From CAYNRE01 sp964399535 (GTDB lineage Bacteria; Planctomycetota; Planctomycetia; Pirellulales; CAYNRE01): a stretch of DNA of 64,000 nt. How positions within the stretch are numbered: the stretch's first letter is position 1; each line of letters begins with the position of its first letter. The stretch spans positions 496,001 through 560,000 of the forward strand of contig CAYNRE010000070.1 of assembly GCA_964399535.1 (NCBI GenBank), given 5' to 3'. This document shows, piece by piece, positions 1 through 8,025 of this stretch. Position numbers and translations under genes: made by a program. The notes under the pieces were generated by a model. The model ran no database searches, was not told the origin of the DNA, and worked only from the letters and a program-made list of their open reading frames with translations.

Positions 1-1060
1 CCAGGCCCCACCAGACCCGAAAATCGACCGTTTCCGACAGCCCGCGGGCCGAACCATCGCAAAGGGCGATGATCGCGACGCCCGGATGAAAACTGTAAGG
101 CGTATAGAAGTTGTTGCAGTTGACGAAGCAATTGCCGGGGGCGGGCGCGATCGTTACCGCGGGGTCGATCGCGTAAAACATCTCGCCATTCACCCCGGCC
201 CAGGTACCCGCATAATACTCCTGCACCCCCAGCGGGCGCCCACGAGCATAGCGCTGCGGGCGCCCCGCCGACTCGACCAGCAGAATGGTGCTGGAGAGCC
301 CATCGGTTACCTGGGCCGGGCGAAGGGGCTCTTCGTGGTCGAAGCCGGCGATCGCCGGAAAAACTGCCCGAAACACCCCGCTCCGGCGCTCTCCCATGGG
401 ATTCAGCACCACGCGGATGCCGAAGTAATCGGTCGCCTGGCCGGTCCGCCCCTGGTCGGGGCTGCCCAGCGAGTAGAACGCCAGGTTGTTGCGTACCTTC
501 ATGCGGCGGTCGCCAGGCGTGGACGGGCATTGGTAAATGGTCACCGGAGTATTAACGGCGGGCTGGTTCACCAGGTGATCGTACCCCTGTTGGTAGTCGT
601 AACGGTTCTCCAGCACCTGTTGTTCGAGGTAGGGCAGGATCAAGGTGAAAAACCCGTTGACGACCGTGCCGTGATTCCCCTGGGTCGGGTCGTCAAGAAT
701 CTGAAACTCGTACCCAGCCGGAAACCGCTCATGGGTATCGAGAAAGTTATGGACCCCCAGCCCCACCTGTCTCAGGTTGCTCAGGCAACTCGTGCGCCGG
801 GCCGATTCACGCGCCGCTTGCACCGCCGGCAAGAGCAGCGCGATCAAAATGCCGATGATCCCAATCACCACCAACAATTCGACCAAGCTGAAACCAGATA
901 GGGGGCGACGGCAGCGCGGGCCGAAGTCGCTTCGATCGACCGTGGTGTCGCTTTGATCGACGCTCGGCCACCCCCGCCCGCGGCAGGGCGCACGGGGGGT
1001 TTCGTTCCGAGAAGCGGTTTCTCCAGCGAATTGCGCCACGTTTTCCGATTCCTTTCGCAT
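1..1060 (-). CDS. DUF1559 prepilin-like protein (C-terminus cut by window edge)
   Basis: The reverse-strand frame is open from the ATG at 1060 to the window edge, at least 353 residues. Residues about 57-75 read GFSLVELLVVIGIIGILIA, a type III/IV prepilin leader with its hydrophobic helix, followed by the QAARESARR stretch typical of planctomycete DUF1559 proteins. Near the left edge the H-x9-DG motif (FHPGVAIIALCDGSA) is visible, so only a short C-terminal tail is missing. Proteins of this family are thought to be cleaved by prepilin peptidase and assembled at or outside the cell membrane; their role is unknown. The leader before GFSLVE is unusually long (about 57 residues). A GTG at 1039 with an AAAGGA sequence about 10 nt upstream is an alternative start that shortens it slightly. 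The family call is firm, the start is not. Confidence 0.9.
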   Translation of the reverse strand, partial: MRKESENVAQFAGETASRNETPRAPCRGRGWPSVDQSDTTVDRSDFGPRCRRPLSGFSLVELLVVIGIIGILIALLLPAVQAARESARRTSCLSNLRQVGLGVHNFLDTHERFPAGYEFQILDDPTQGNHGTVVNGFFTLILPYLEQQVLENRYDYQQGYDHLVNQPAVNTPVTIYQCPSTPGDRRMKVRNNLAFYSLGSPDQGRTGQATDYFGIRVVLNPMGERRSGVFRAVFPAIAGFDHEEPLRPAQVTDGLSSTILLVESAGRPQRYARGRPLGVQEYYAGTWAGVNGEMFYAIDPAVTIAPAPGNCFVNCNNFYTPYSFHPGVAIIALCDGSARGLSETVDFRVWWGL

Positions 1061-1214
1061 TGGCACACCGCTTGCAAAACGGGTCGCCGCACGTGCGGCA
1101 GTCTTCTGCACGTGCTGTGCCAATCGTATGGCAGTTGCGCGCTGAGCGCGCCCGAGATGGGATCAGCCCGCGCTTCGCGTGACCCGTGATTTCCCCCCTG
1201 GAAAGGTTCGCACC

Positions 1215-1931
1215 ATGATTCGACCACCGCTCTGGTCTCTGGTTCTCGTGGCTCTCTCGTGCCCGGCTCTTCCAACGGCGTTGGCCGGCAGCGTACGGCT
1301 GGACGGAATCGCCGACGGCACCACGGTCTACCTGGAGCAGCAGTCCGATGCGTTCTTCCGCATGGACCTGTACGACCCGCCACCGCGCGAGACCCAACAG
1401 CGCTTTCACGCCATCAGCGACCCCTCGGTCACCTTCGGCAATCCGGCCTTCGATGGCTTTCCCAACGACGAAGACTTTCGCCTGGGGAGCGTCACTTTCG
1501 ACGATTCGGGCCTGATCGGCGGCACGGGCTTGGCACCCGTTACGGCCCTGGTCTTGGGCGTGGGGACCGATCCAAGCGACTCGAGCCACGTGAACTACGG
1601 GCGGTGGACCAACATCATGACCTTGGTCGACACGGTCAACGGAACGGTGAGCCTGGTGAACGGCGCGGTTACCTCGATCGACCTGACCGCCACCGCACAT
1701 TTGGATGTGCCCACGTTCGGATCCATCGTGCTGAATGCTCCTGGCACCTTTAGCGTGACCGGCAATCGCTTTGCCGGGCATCTGCAAGGTTCGGCGACCG
1801 GCGCCCTCAACACGCTGCTGATCTGGGATTTTTCCGGCACGCTGACCACCGTGGCGGTACCCGAACCCGCCAGCCTGGTCCCGGCGCTGCTGGCGCTGGG
1901 GGCGCTGTTGGCCGTGGGCCGGCGCCGCTAA
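1215..1931 (+). CDS. PEP-CTERM sorting domain protein
   Basis: This encodes 238 residues. A signal peptide occupies about residues 1-25 (MIRPPLWSLVLVALSCP, then small residues). The C-terminus reads VPEPASLVPALLALGALL followed by an Arg-rich end, the standard PEP-CTERM tripartite sorting signal (PEP motif, membrane helix, basic tail) recognised by exosortases. The middle part has no motif I recognise and is rich in beta-strand-like, Thr/Ser/Gly-rich sequence. An ATG 36 nt upstream is possible, but the start at 1215 has a GGAAAGG ribosome binding site and begins the signal peptide. It is divergent from the DUF1559 gene and convergent with the DUF1080 gene, with a strong hairpin between. Expected to be exported and anchored at the cell surface; function unknown. 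Confidence 0.85.
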   Translation: MIRPPLWSLVLVALSCPALPTALAGSVRLDGIADGTTVYLEQQSDAFFRMDLYDPPPRETQQRFHAISDPSVTFGNPAFDGFPNDEDFRLGSVTFDDSGLIGGTGLAPVTALVLGVGTDPSDSSHVNYGRWTNIMTLVDTVNGTVSLVNGAVTSIDLTATAHLDVPTFGSIVLNAPGTFSVTGNRFAGHLQGSATGALNTLLIWDFSGTLTTVAVPEPASLVPALLALGALLAVGRRR

Positions 1932-1952
1932 CGCTTTGTGGAGAAGCTGCCC

Positions 1953-1981
1953 GGGCCGAGCCGCCGACAGCGGCTCGGCCC
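1953..1981. terminator. hairpin between convergent genes
   Basis: GGGCCGAGCCG at 1953-1963 pairs with CGGCTCGGCCC at 1971-1981, an 11-bp G+C-rich stem with a 7-nt loop. It lies just after the PEP-CTERM gene stop and just before the stop of the convergent DUF1080 gene. There is no T-tract, so it would be a bidirectional stem-loop terminator or transcript end protector. Confidence 0.6.
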
Positions 1982-1996
1982 CAGAGGGCAATTGGG

Positions 1997-2695
1997 CTAG
2001 GGCGCGATTTCCTGGAGACGGATATTGCGCCACCGCACCTCGAGCGGTTCGGTCCGCGGGCCCACGCCGTGAACCTGCAAGGCGATGAAGCCCGAAGGGG
2101 TCATGCTGTCGTGCAGGTCGGCCGCCGGCACGCCGTTGAGCCAGGTCTTGAGCGAATCGCCCCGGCACTCGATGCGAAACTGGTTCCACTCGCCCGGGCG
2201 AAACGCCCTGCGGGCGGGCTCGTTCTGGCTCAAATCGTTGAGCCAGCCGCGGCGCCCCTCATCGTAAATGCCGCCGGTCCAGGCTCGGTCCGAAGGATCG
2301 ATCTCGACCTGGTAGCCGTGGACGCGCCCCGCGGGAATCGTCTTCGGTTTGCCTTCGTGTTCGATGGTGCGGGCCTCGTCAAACACCTGGCTGCGAATCT
2401 GCACGCCGGAATTCAACTGCGGGGCGACTTGAAACTCCAGTTCCAGCACGAAGTCGCTGTAGTCGCGGTCGGTGCAAAGGAACGAGTTGCCCGTGTTGGG
2501 CACGCTTTGACCGACGATCGCTCCGTTCTCGACGCGGTATTGGGCTTTTCCGCCGCGCTGCACCCAGCCCGAGAGCGAACTGCCGTCGAACAGCGGCTTC
2601 CACTCGGGCTCGGCCGCGTGCAGTTCGCAGGCCACCCCGGTGGAAACGGCGACCGCAAGGCCCAAAACGGCGAACCAACTCGAACGCGTATTCAT
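1997..2695 (-). CDS. DUF1080 (3-keto-disaccharide hydrolase) protein
   Basis: This encodes 232 residues starting MNTRSSW; a GGGAGG ribosome binding site about 10 nt upstream favours this ATG over one 30 nt earlier. An N-terminal signal peptide (about residues 1-28, ending near ACELHAAEP) is followed by one DUF1080 domain of the concanavalin-like jelly-roll fold: FDGSSLSGWVQRGG, then YSDFVLELEFQ, NSGVQIRSQV and the YQVEIDPSD segment. Characterised members hydrolyse 3-keto-glycosides; planctomycetes carry dozens of paralogs. It is predicted to be periplasmic or secreted. It is convergent with the upstream PEP-CTERM gene and divergent from the beta-propeller gene at 2916, so it may share a promoter region with the latter. 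The domain assignment is confident; the substrate is unknown. Confidence 0.9.
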   Translation of the reverse strand: MNTRSSWFAVLGLAVAVSTGVACELHAAEPEWKPLFDGSSLSGWVQRGGKAQYRVENGAIVGQSVPNTGNSFLCTDRDYSDFVLELEFQVAPQLNSGVQIRSQVFDEARTIEHEGKPKTIPAGRVHGYQVEIDPSDRAWTGGIYDEGRRGWLNDLSQNEPARRAFRPGEWNQFRIECRGDSLKTWLNGVPAADLHDSMTPSGFIALQVHGVGPRTEPLEVRWRNIRLQEIAP

Positions 2696-2915
2696 CTCGG
2701 AAGTACCTCCCGGCAGCAGGAACATTTCGGCGCGGACCGAGCGAATCTGGGTTGCCCAGCCGCCGCGCGACCCCCGAATCGCACCACGCCCAGCGTCGCC
2801 AGCCTAACGGACGGGTTGCCCCCGGGCGAGCCCCGCGACAGCGTGTTCGATATATTAACGGTCGATTCGGCCGGTCACGATGCTCGCCCGGTTCAGCTCG
2901 CAAAGGGGATGCGGC

Positions 2916-4094
2916 ATGATCGCTCGCGCTGTCGCACTGGTTCTGACCGCTGCCGCAATGCGCGTCTGGGCGATAACCGCGGCAAGCGCGGCCGACTTGC
3001 CCGAAGATTACCCCGCCCAGCCGGCGCCTGACTGGGACGCTGTTTTCCAGCGCAGCGAGGGTTGGACCGGCGGCGACGACATGTACTCGCTGCCGCTTCC
3101 CGGCGAGCGGGTGCTGTGGTTGTTTGCCGATAGTTGGATTGGCCCGGTGGTCGATGGCCAGCATGCCCCCGGCACGCGGATGGTCAACAACGTGCTGGCC
3201 ATCCACCCCTCGGTTAGCGACAGCCAGCCGCCGGCCGCCGATCAGGTGCGGTTCTTTTGGGGCACACCGCCGGAAGAAGCCGAACCGCTGGCTTGGATTC
3301 GCCCGGTCGACCGCCCGGGCGAGTGGTACTGGCCCGCCGACGCCGTGGTGGCGGGACAGCCGCCCCGGCTGATTCTTTTTCTCTGGCGGCTCCGCCGGAA
3401 CAACGCTCCCGGGGCCTTCGGCTTCGAGTCGAGCGGCGGCAACGTGGCGCTCGTCGAAAACCCCGGCCAGGACCCGCCCGATTGGCGAATCGCCCAGTTC
3501 GAGAATCCCCACACCGTGGCCTCGGGCGGGCGCGAAGGCATCTCCGAAACCAGTTGGGGCTCAGAGCTGGTTGTCGATGGCGAGCACCTCTTGATCTACG
3601 GCATTCGCGAACAGCCGCTCAACAAGCGGATGATGCTGGCCCGGACCCGGCCTGAAACGGTGGAAGACTTCGCGAGCTGGGAGTTTCGCACCGAGCGGGG
3701 CTGGTCGCCGCGGTTGGCCGACGCGCGGCCGCTGGCCGGGGCCATGGTCAACGAGTTCACCCTTACGCCGACCGAGCTGGCGGGCGAAAAAACCTGGCTC
3801 TTGGTGCAAAGCGAGCCGCTCTTTGGCGACCACGTTCAGGTGCGGGTAAGCCGCTCGCCGCTGGGCCCGTTTAGCAACGCGCAGAACGTGTACCGAGTGC
3901 CCGGCGTGGTGCGCGACCAGACCTTTACCTACGCCCACAAGGCCCACCCTGAACTATCGCGGCCGGGCGAGCTACTGATTACCTATGTAATCAACGCGTT
4001 CGATTTCGGCGCCGCGGTGCGCGACGCCGACCTGTACCGCCCGCGGTTTTTGCGCCTGCCCTTGGCGGCGGTGAAGCCGCCGGCGGCGCGGTGA
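2916..4094 (+). CDS. Secreted beta-propeller protein, DUF4185/DUF5005-like
   Basis: This encodes 392 residues. The ATG at 2916 is chosen because AAAGGGG lies just upstream and a signal peptide follows (MIARAVALVLTAAAM up to the ASAAD cleavage region); an in-frame ATG 36 nt earlier gives a less natural N-terminus. The mature part has repeated short Trp/Gly/Asp blocks (GWTGGDDMYSLPL, VLWLFADSWIG, TSWGSELVVDGEHLLIYG, ARTRPETVEDF, YAHKAHPELS) that recall the five-bladed propellers of the DUF4185/DUF5005 group and of GH32/GH43-like enzymes. A role in polysaccharide binding or breakdown is a guess from fold resemblance and from the neighbouring DUF1080 gene. Catalytic residues were not identified with certainty. 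Confidence 0.7.
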   Translation: MIARAVALVLTAAAMRVWAITAASAADLPEDYPAQPAPDWDAVFQRSEGWTGGDDMYSLPLPGERVLWLFADSWIGPVVDGQHAPGTRMVNNVLAIHPSVSDSQPPAADQVRFFWGTPPEEAEPLAWIRPVDRPGEWYWPADAVVAGQPPRLILFLWRLRRNNAPGAFGFESSGGNVALVENPGQDPPDWRIAQFENPHTVASGGREGISETSWGSELVVDGEHLLIYGIREQPLNKRMMLARTRPETVEDFASWEFRTERGWSPRLADARPLAGAMVNEFTLTPTELAGEKTWLLVQSEPLFGDHVQVRVSRSPLGPFSNAQNVYRVPGVVRDQTFTYAHKAHPELSRPGELLITYVINAFDFGAAVRDADLYRPRFLRLPLAAVKPPAAR

Positions 4095-4130
4095 GCCCCC
4101 TCCGACGGCCCTCGGCGATCCATCCAGGCA

Positions 4131-5003
4131 CTATTGCTTGATCAGCATGCACTGGGTCGAGGGCAGTTCCAAAAGGGGCTCGGCCCGGTCGGTCAGAAAC
4201 TCGCTGAAGGCACGTTTCACTCCGGCCAGCACCGAGTAATCGTGGGAGAGAATGACCCCGCCTGGAACCATCCGCGGATAGAAGAATTCCAAACAGGCCA
4301 GGGTGCTGTCGTACAGGTCGACATCCAAGTGCACGAACGAAAACCGCCGATCGGTCACCGGCCCGGCCGTATCGGGAAACAGCCCTGGGTAAAAGTGCAA
4401 GTTGGAATACGCGCCCAGGTACTTGCTGACCGATTCCAGGCTGCAGCTAAACAACTTGGCGCGGTGCACCAGCCGATCGTCGCCCGTCGGTTCTGGCAAA
4501 CCTGCAAAGGTGTCGAAGACGTGAAAAGTGCGGTCCTGTTTGGCCTCGCAAATCAGCTTGGCCGAGCCCCCTTCGTACACGCCCACCTCGGCCAGGTCGC
4601 CTTCGAGCGAGCTTTGGGCCCGGGCGCAAGCGAACACCATGAAGGCTTCGTTCGTGGTGATCAGCCAGCGGCGTTCGCTCCGCACGCGGCGAATCAAGCG
4701 GGTAGTGTCGCTGTCTTTGTGCAGCGACATGCCTGCCATTTCCAGCTCGGCGGCAAAGCGAATCGCCAGCCGCTCGAAGATCGAGCCGCCAATCCATCGC
4801 TGAAAGCGCTGATTTCGCAGCCACATGGTTTCCGCCGCTCGTCGCAGCACCGAGGCCGGGGGCAGGGGGGGGCGGTCAGCCCCCCGTTGCGCTCGGCGCA
4901 GCCAGCAACCGGGCGTTAGCAAGTTCGTCGGCTGAACGCGCGCGGGCAACCCGGTCCATCTGCGTCGCATGGCGCAGCTTTCCCAGGTGGAAGGGTTTGA
5001 CAT
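4131..5003 (-). CDS. TylF/MycF-family SAM-dependent methyltransferase
   Basis: The C-terminal 230 residues match the TylF/MycF/NovP macrocin O-methyltransferase family: EVGVYEGGSAKLICEAK is the SAM-binding glycine-rich motif I, FVHLDVDLYDSTLACLEFF carries the Asp-rich metal/SAM region, and PGGVILSHDYSVLAGVKRAF the conserved follow-on. Such enzymes methylate sugar hydroxyls; in bacteria without macrolide clusters they often modify surface polysaccharide. The start is uncertain. The frame allows 290 residues from 5003, but the first 59 residues run through a G/C-homopolymer stretch and look unlike family N-termini; an ATG at 4826 (231 residues, MWLRNQRFQ) would also fit. No other sugar-modification gene is adjacent. 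Confidence 0.85.
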   Translation of the reverse strand: MSNPSTWESCAMRRRWTGLPARVQPTNLLTPGCWLRRAQRGADRPPLPPASVLRRAAETMWLRNQRFQRWIGGSIFERLAIRFAAELEMAGMSLHKDSDTTRLIRRVRSERRWLITTNEAFMVFACARAQSSLEGDLAEVGVYEGGSAKLICEAKQDRTFHVFDTFAGLPEPTGDDRLVHRAKLFSCSLESVSKYLGAYSNLHFYPGLFPDTAGPVTDRRFSFVHLDVDLYDSTLACLEFFYPRMVPGGVILSHDYSVLAGVKRAFSEFLTDRAEPLLELPSTQCMLIKQ

Positions 5004-5170
5004 GAACTCGGCGGCAAGCTGATTTAGTCAACGTAGTCGATCGTGGCGAATTGGGGCGTGCCGCTGCAAACGGCGGCAGTCAACAGCGCCGACCTTGCCC
5101 AACTGCCTGCAAGCGTGCGAGGGCCTGACGGACCAAATTCAGCACGGCGCGCTCAGCATCCGATCCTTTG

Positions 5171-5309
5171 CTTATCGGCCCCCGGGCAGGTCTTGCCGAA
5201 GTTGGCGGCCCAGAGGGCGTAGTCGCCGGCCCCCACCGATCCGCTGCCGTCGAAATCGGCCGATAGGCCCTCGCCCGTCTGACCAAACTGCGCCGCCCAG
5301 AGGGCGTCG
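5171..5309 (-). pseudogene. Dockerin-like fragment, truncated copy of the 8199-9350 gene
   Basis: On the reverse strand this reads GQTGEGLSADFDGSGSVGAG followed by DYALWAANFGKTCPG, nearly identical at DNA level to 8294-8420 in the gene at 8199-9350. It has no start, lacks the upstream domains, and lacks the PEP-CTERM tail. Comparison shows a clean internal loss: both copies share GCTTATCGGCC and the following CCCCGG...CAGGTCTTGCC, but the 91 bases between two CGGCC repeats (8203-8207 and 8294-8298) are missing here. This is a duplicated, slipped and decayed gene end, not a functional gene. Confidence 0.8.
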
Positions 5310-5430
5310 CCGGCCGGTCTGCTGAACCGCGGACCTACTCGGAATGATCGCTGCCGACCAGCCGAGAGAACGCACTGCCGACAGGCCCCACCGCGGGAAG
5401 CACGCAAACTCTCCGGCGGGTGTTTCTGAA

Positions 5431-5460
5431 TTGAGTATCGCTGGCAAGGCGTGGTAGAAT
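5431..5460 (+). promoter_or_regulatory. Promoter of the toxin-antitoxin pair, predicted leaderless
   Basis: TTGAGT at 5431-5436 and TAGAAT at 5455-5460 are separated by 18 bp and match the sigma-70-type -35 and -10 boxes at 4 of 6 and 5 of 6 positions. Only six bases (TAACGT) separate the -10 box from the ATG at 5467, so transcription would begin at or beside the A of the start codon. No ribosome binding site is present, which agrees with a leaderless mRNA. Confidence 0.5.
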
Positions 5461-5466
5461 TAACGT

Positions 5467-5742
5467 ATGGAATCGATCATCCGCGACGTATCGGCTCTCG
5501 ACGACGCCCAGCGACACGCGCTGGAGGATGTCATCGGTCGACAATTGCAGGAGAACCAGCGGCTGGTGATTCAAATCGTCTTTCTGGATCTAAAAGACGT
5601 GCCCCCCGCCCAGCCGTCGTCGATCGTAGCCGGAAAGTTGCCCGCCTGGTGCAACGTTTACGAAGGTCTTTCCGATGCGGAAATTGCCGAACTGGAAAAG
5701 GTGGTGCTGACACGAGCGGACCTGACCCGTACTACCGAATAA
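5467..5742 (+). CDS. Putative antitoxin of a VapBC-type pair
   Basis: This encodes 91 residues, four bases before a PIN-domain toxin gene. It is mostly alpha-helical and acidic in prediction by eye (LDDAQRHALEDVIGRQL, then the GLSDAEIAELEKVVL tail), with a beta-like middle (LVIQIVFLDLKDV). No AbrB, MetJ/Arc or Xre DNA-binding motif is obvious, so it may belong to one of the small unnamed antitoxin families that accompany PIN toxins in planctomycetes and cyanobacteria. The call rests on size, order and spacing relative to the toxin. A decayed homolog lies inverted at 6205-6425, which shows this is a recurring family. The likely role is to bind and neutralise the downstream nuclease and repress the operon. 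Confidence 0.7.
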   Translation: MESIIRDVSALDDAQRHALEDVIGRQLQENQRLVIQIVFLDLKDVPPAQPSSIVAGKLPAWCNVYEGLSDAEIAELEKVVLTRADLTRTTE

Positions 5743-5746
5743 CAGC

Positions 5747-6157
5747 ATGGATGCGGCACTGCTAGATACCGACACGCTCAACGAAGTCATCAAGCAGCGC
5801 AATCCACTGGTCGTGCAGAAGAGCACTGACTACCTGCAGAAGCATCGGCAGTTTGCGATTTCGTCGATTACGCGATATGAGTTGCTGCGTGGCCTAAAAG
5901 AAAAGCAGGCGACGAGGCAACTCGCACAGTTCGAGGCCTTTTGTAGACAGTCTCTCATCCTTCCAATCAGCGATGCGATTCTCGATCAAACCGCCGAATT
6001 GTGGGTGGAGGCTCGCCGAAGTGGCTATCCTGGAAAGGATGCCGACCTGATTATTGCCGCTACGGCTCTCGAAAGCCGCCGCGTGTTGGTCACAGGCAAC
6101 ACGACGCACTTTGCCTGGATTCCACAATTGCGGATTGAGAACTGGCGGCAACCGTAG
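5747..6157 (+). CDS. vapC: PIN-domain ribonuclease toxin (VapC family)
   Basis: This encodes 136 residues, the usual length for VapC. The acidic active-site residues of the PIN fold are present: Asp near the N-terminus in LLDTDTLNEVI, Glu in SSITRYELLRGL, Asp in YPGKDADLIIAATAL, and a final acidic/Asn region near LVTGNTTHFAWIPQL. PIN toxins are Mg-dependent endoribonucleases cutting tRNA or rRNA. The gene follows its presumed antitoxin by 4 bp and is surely co-transcribed. G+C content here is visibly lower than in neighbouring genes, as expected for a transferred module. The domain assignment is secure; the target RNA is unknown. Confidence 0.9.
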   Translation: MDAALLDTDTLNEVIKQRNPLVVQKSTDYLQKHRQFAISSITRYELLRGLKEKQATRQLAQFEAFCRQSLILPISDAILDQTAELWVEARRSGYPGKDADLIIAATALESRRVLVTGNTTHFAWIPQLRIENWRQP

Positions 6158-6204
6158 ATGCGCTCTGCTAAGGAGCAGGTGTCGAGCAGTGAGCGATCCA
6201 TCGC

Positions 6205-6425
6205 TTAATCGGACGGATGAGCAAGGACGGTGGGCTTTTCGATGATGGCATTCCCATCAACGAGATCTTGGGCCGACAATCCTTGCAGCACATCGAAATA
6301 AGCTGGCACTTCAGGCACCGCCGTCGGCGCCTTCGGCTCGATATCGAGCGTGCGCAAGACCAACACCACGTCTTGAGCGGCGCTCAGTTGCTGACCAAAG
6401 ACGCGCTCCACGACGTGTTCGTGAT
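6205..6425 (-). pseudogene. Inverted remnant of a second VapB-like antitoxin
   Basis: Read on the reverse strand the segment ends FDVLQGLSAQDLVDGNAII plus a short tail, and aligns by eye with the intact antitoxin at 5467-5742: VVERVFGQQL against LEDVIGRQL, then LVLRTLDIEP against IVFLDLKDVP, then VPAYFDVLQGLS against LPAWCNVYEGLS. The frame continues upstream into sequence that is antisense to the GlgB remnant, so the true N-terminus has been lost or replaced. No toxin gene follows. It faces the intact vapC tail to tail, 47 bp apart. Confidence 0.65.
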
Positions 6426-6642
6426 CGGCAACTTCACGCCGGTCTCGCGCCACAACTTCCGCATCGACGTGCCGAAGGCCGGTTGGTATCGCGAGATCTT
6501 CAACAGCGATTCGACCTACTACGGCGCCTCGAACGTCGGCAACGGCCCCGGCCTGATGACGCAGGACATTACTTCGCACGGCCGGCCTTCCTCGCTGCTG
6601 TTGACGTTGCCGCCGCTGGCCGCGATCGTGCTGAAGCCGCAG
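6412..6642 (+). pseudogene. glgB: C-terminal remnant of 1,4-alpha-glucan branching enzyme
   Basis: In one forward frame the segment reads DVFVIGNFTPVSRHNFRIDV, then PKAGWYREIFNSDSTYYG, NVGNGPG, TSHGRPSSLLLTLPPLAA and IVLKP. This is the C-terminal all-beta domain of GlgB; the order NFTPV, R-x-P-x-x-G, NSD, YGGSN, HGRP-x-SL-x-LTLPPL is diagnostic. Nothing of the catalytic barrel or the N-terminal carbohydrate-binding domain is present, so it is a roughly 77-codon fragment. After the natural end of GlgB the frame runs on into unrelated sequence to 6856, where I see no further recognisable gene, though a coding-looking stretch (DWSRYRAMVLSTDFAPFKTT, about 6670-6730) may be another fragment. Confidence 0.75.
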
Positions 6643-6856
6643 TATGGGCCCGGCGCCCGGAGACTGGAGTCGTTACCGCGCGATGGTGCTGTCAACCGAT
6701 TTCGCGCCGTTCAAGACGACTCTGACCAGATTCGACCCTCGCTCGATCAAGGGCCGGCATCTGTTCCATTTTTCAATCGAAGGTTACGCACCCCGTGCAT
6801 GACAATCCGGCCGCAAAGTTGGGCCGCGTCGAAACTCCGCTGCGATTGCCACAGCG

Positions 6857-7813
6857 CTAACTCTTCTTAATCTTCAAACGCTTACATGTTTCCTCAAGCA
6901 ATTGCTCAAGGTGCTGCTCGCCTTGAAACACTTCGATAATAGTTGGCACACTCGATTGTTGAGGAGCGACCAACGCTTCGACCAACACTCCAAAGCCCGC
7001 CTGTTTCAGACCCTCGAGCCACGCATCTTGCTGATGCGGCAGTGCCGGTCGCAATGCGCCGTGACCTATACTGCAATACTTCCAGGGATTCTTTTTCGCT
7101 GCAGCCGCAAACAGTCCCGCTGCCTCAATAGGCCGCTTGGTGTCCGCAGCGTCTATCGCTAGTGCCCAGGTCTCGTCACCTGATAGCCGATCTGATACCT
7201 TAGAGATGTAGTCTCGTAGAATACGGGGAACGTCCTGCTCAAGAACGTTTCTAGCACGCTCGCTGCCGCTTCTTCTAATGTGATCTAGCTCTGCTAAATA
7301 CCTTTGCTTTTCGTCAGCGGAATCCGCGCATTGCCACAAATTAAGTAAAATGCCAGGAATATCTTGCTCAAGAATAATTTTGGCATAGACATTCCCCCCT
7401 CTCTTCATGCGATCTAGCTCGGATACGTATATCTCGCTTTCGCCAGCGCTACTCGCGAAGCGGCATAATCCACGCATCAAATGCGCTTCATGATGGAACT
7501 TTACATCCTCGATTTCTCGTATGAACGCCACCACTAATGCCGGTATGCAACCAAGTACCGCGCCACAAAGAGCCCATTTACTGATGGAGACGTAAACGAA
7601 AGCGCGCGTAACGATACCTAGGCCGGCGCCAACGATAAGGCCGAGGATTCCAAGCGCAATCCAAGAGAGTATGAATCGCATAACGACAGGACCCAAATCC
7701 ATCGTCACTGCATGCACAAGGTACTTCGAAAACGGAGGTGGCGGCCAACGCTCATTTGTCATGACCGTCGGATCTGCCGACGGAACATGCGGGCTGGATT
7801 CTCCAGTTGTCAT
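6857..7813 (-). CDS. Uncharacterised two-helix membrane protein with a duplicated motif
   Basis: This encodes 318 residues; the ATG at 7813 has GAGGGG a few bases upstream. Residues about 40-105 form two hydrophobic segments (FILSWIALGILGLIVGAGLG and ALCGAVLGCIPALVVAFI) with short polar flanks. The cytosolic part holds two similar blocks of about 37 residues: YVSELDRMKRGGN then ILEQDIPGILLNLW, and YLAELDHIRRSGS then VLEQDVPRILRDY. No family is recognised. The gene is clearly richer in A+T than its surroundings, with different codon use, suggesting acquisition from elsewhere; it sits between the GlgB remnant and an IS66 remnant. It could be an effector or defence-type membrane protein, but nothing in the sequence proves that. 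Confidence 0.7.
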   Translation of the reverse strand: MTTGESSPHVPSADPTVMTNERWPPPPFSKYLVHAVTMDLGPVVMRFILSWIALGILGLIVGAGLGIVTRAFVYVSISKWALCGAVLGCIPALVVAFIREIEDVKFHHEAHLMRGLCRFASSAGESEIYVSELDRMKRGGNVYAKIILEQDIPGILLNLWQCADSADEKQRYLAELDHIRRSGSERARNVLEQDVPRILRDYISKVSDRLSGDETWALAIDAADTKRPIEAAGLFAAAAKKNPWKYCSIGHGALRPALPHQQDAWLEGLKQAGFGVLVEALVAPQQSSVPTIIEVFQGEQHLEQLLEETCKRLKIKKS

Positions 7814-8025
7814 ATTACCCCTCGTATGAATGTGTGAAGCCCACGTCGCATTTTCTTGCCATTTGTGACCGTTTGACTGAACGGCAGGATTATCGGACGG
7901 CCGAAAACTAGATTCAAGGGGACGCAAAAGCGGTCAGAACTGGTGCGCATCATTGGTAACCGTCCAACTCGACGGCCGGTGTTTTCGCCCACCGACAACC
8001 CGCGTTCAAGCTACGCGGCCCTTTC

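Noticed and set aside
807..2189. A 460-codon open frame on the reverse strand
   Set aside because: It is antisense to the PEP-CTERM gene and in the wrong frame of the DUF1559 gene; its amino-acid make-up (Arg/Gln/Gly/His-rich) is that of a G+C-rich shadow frame.
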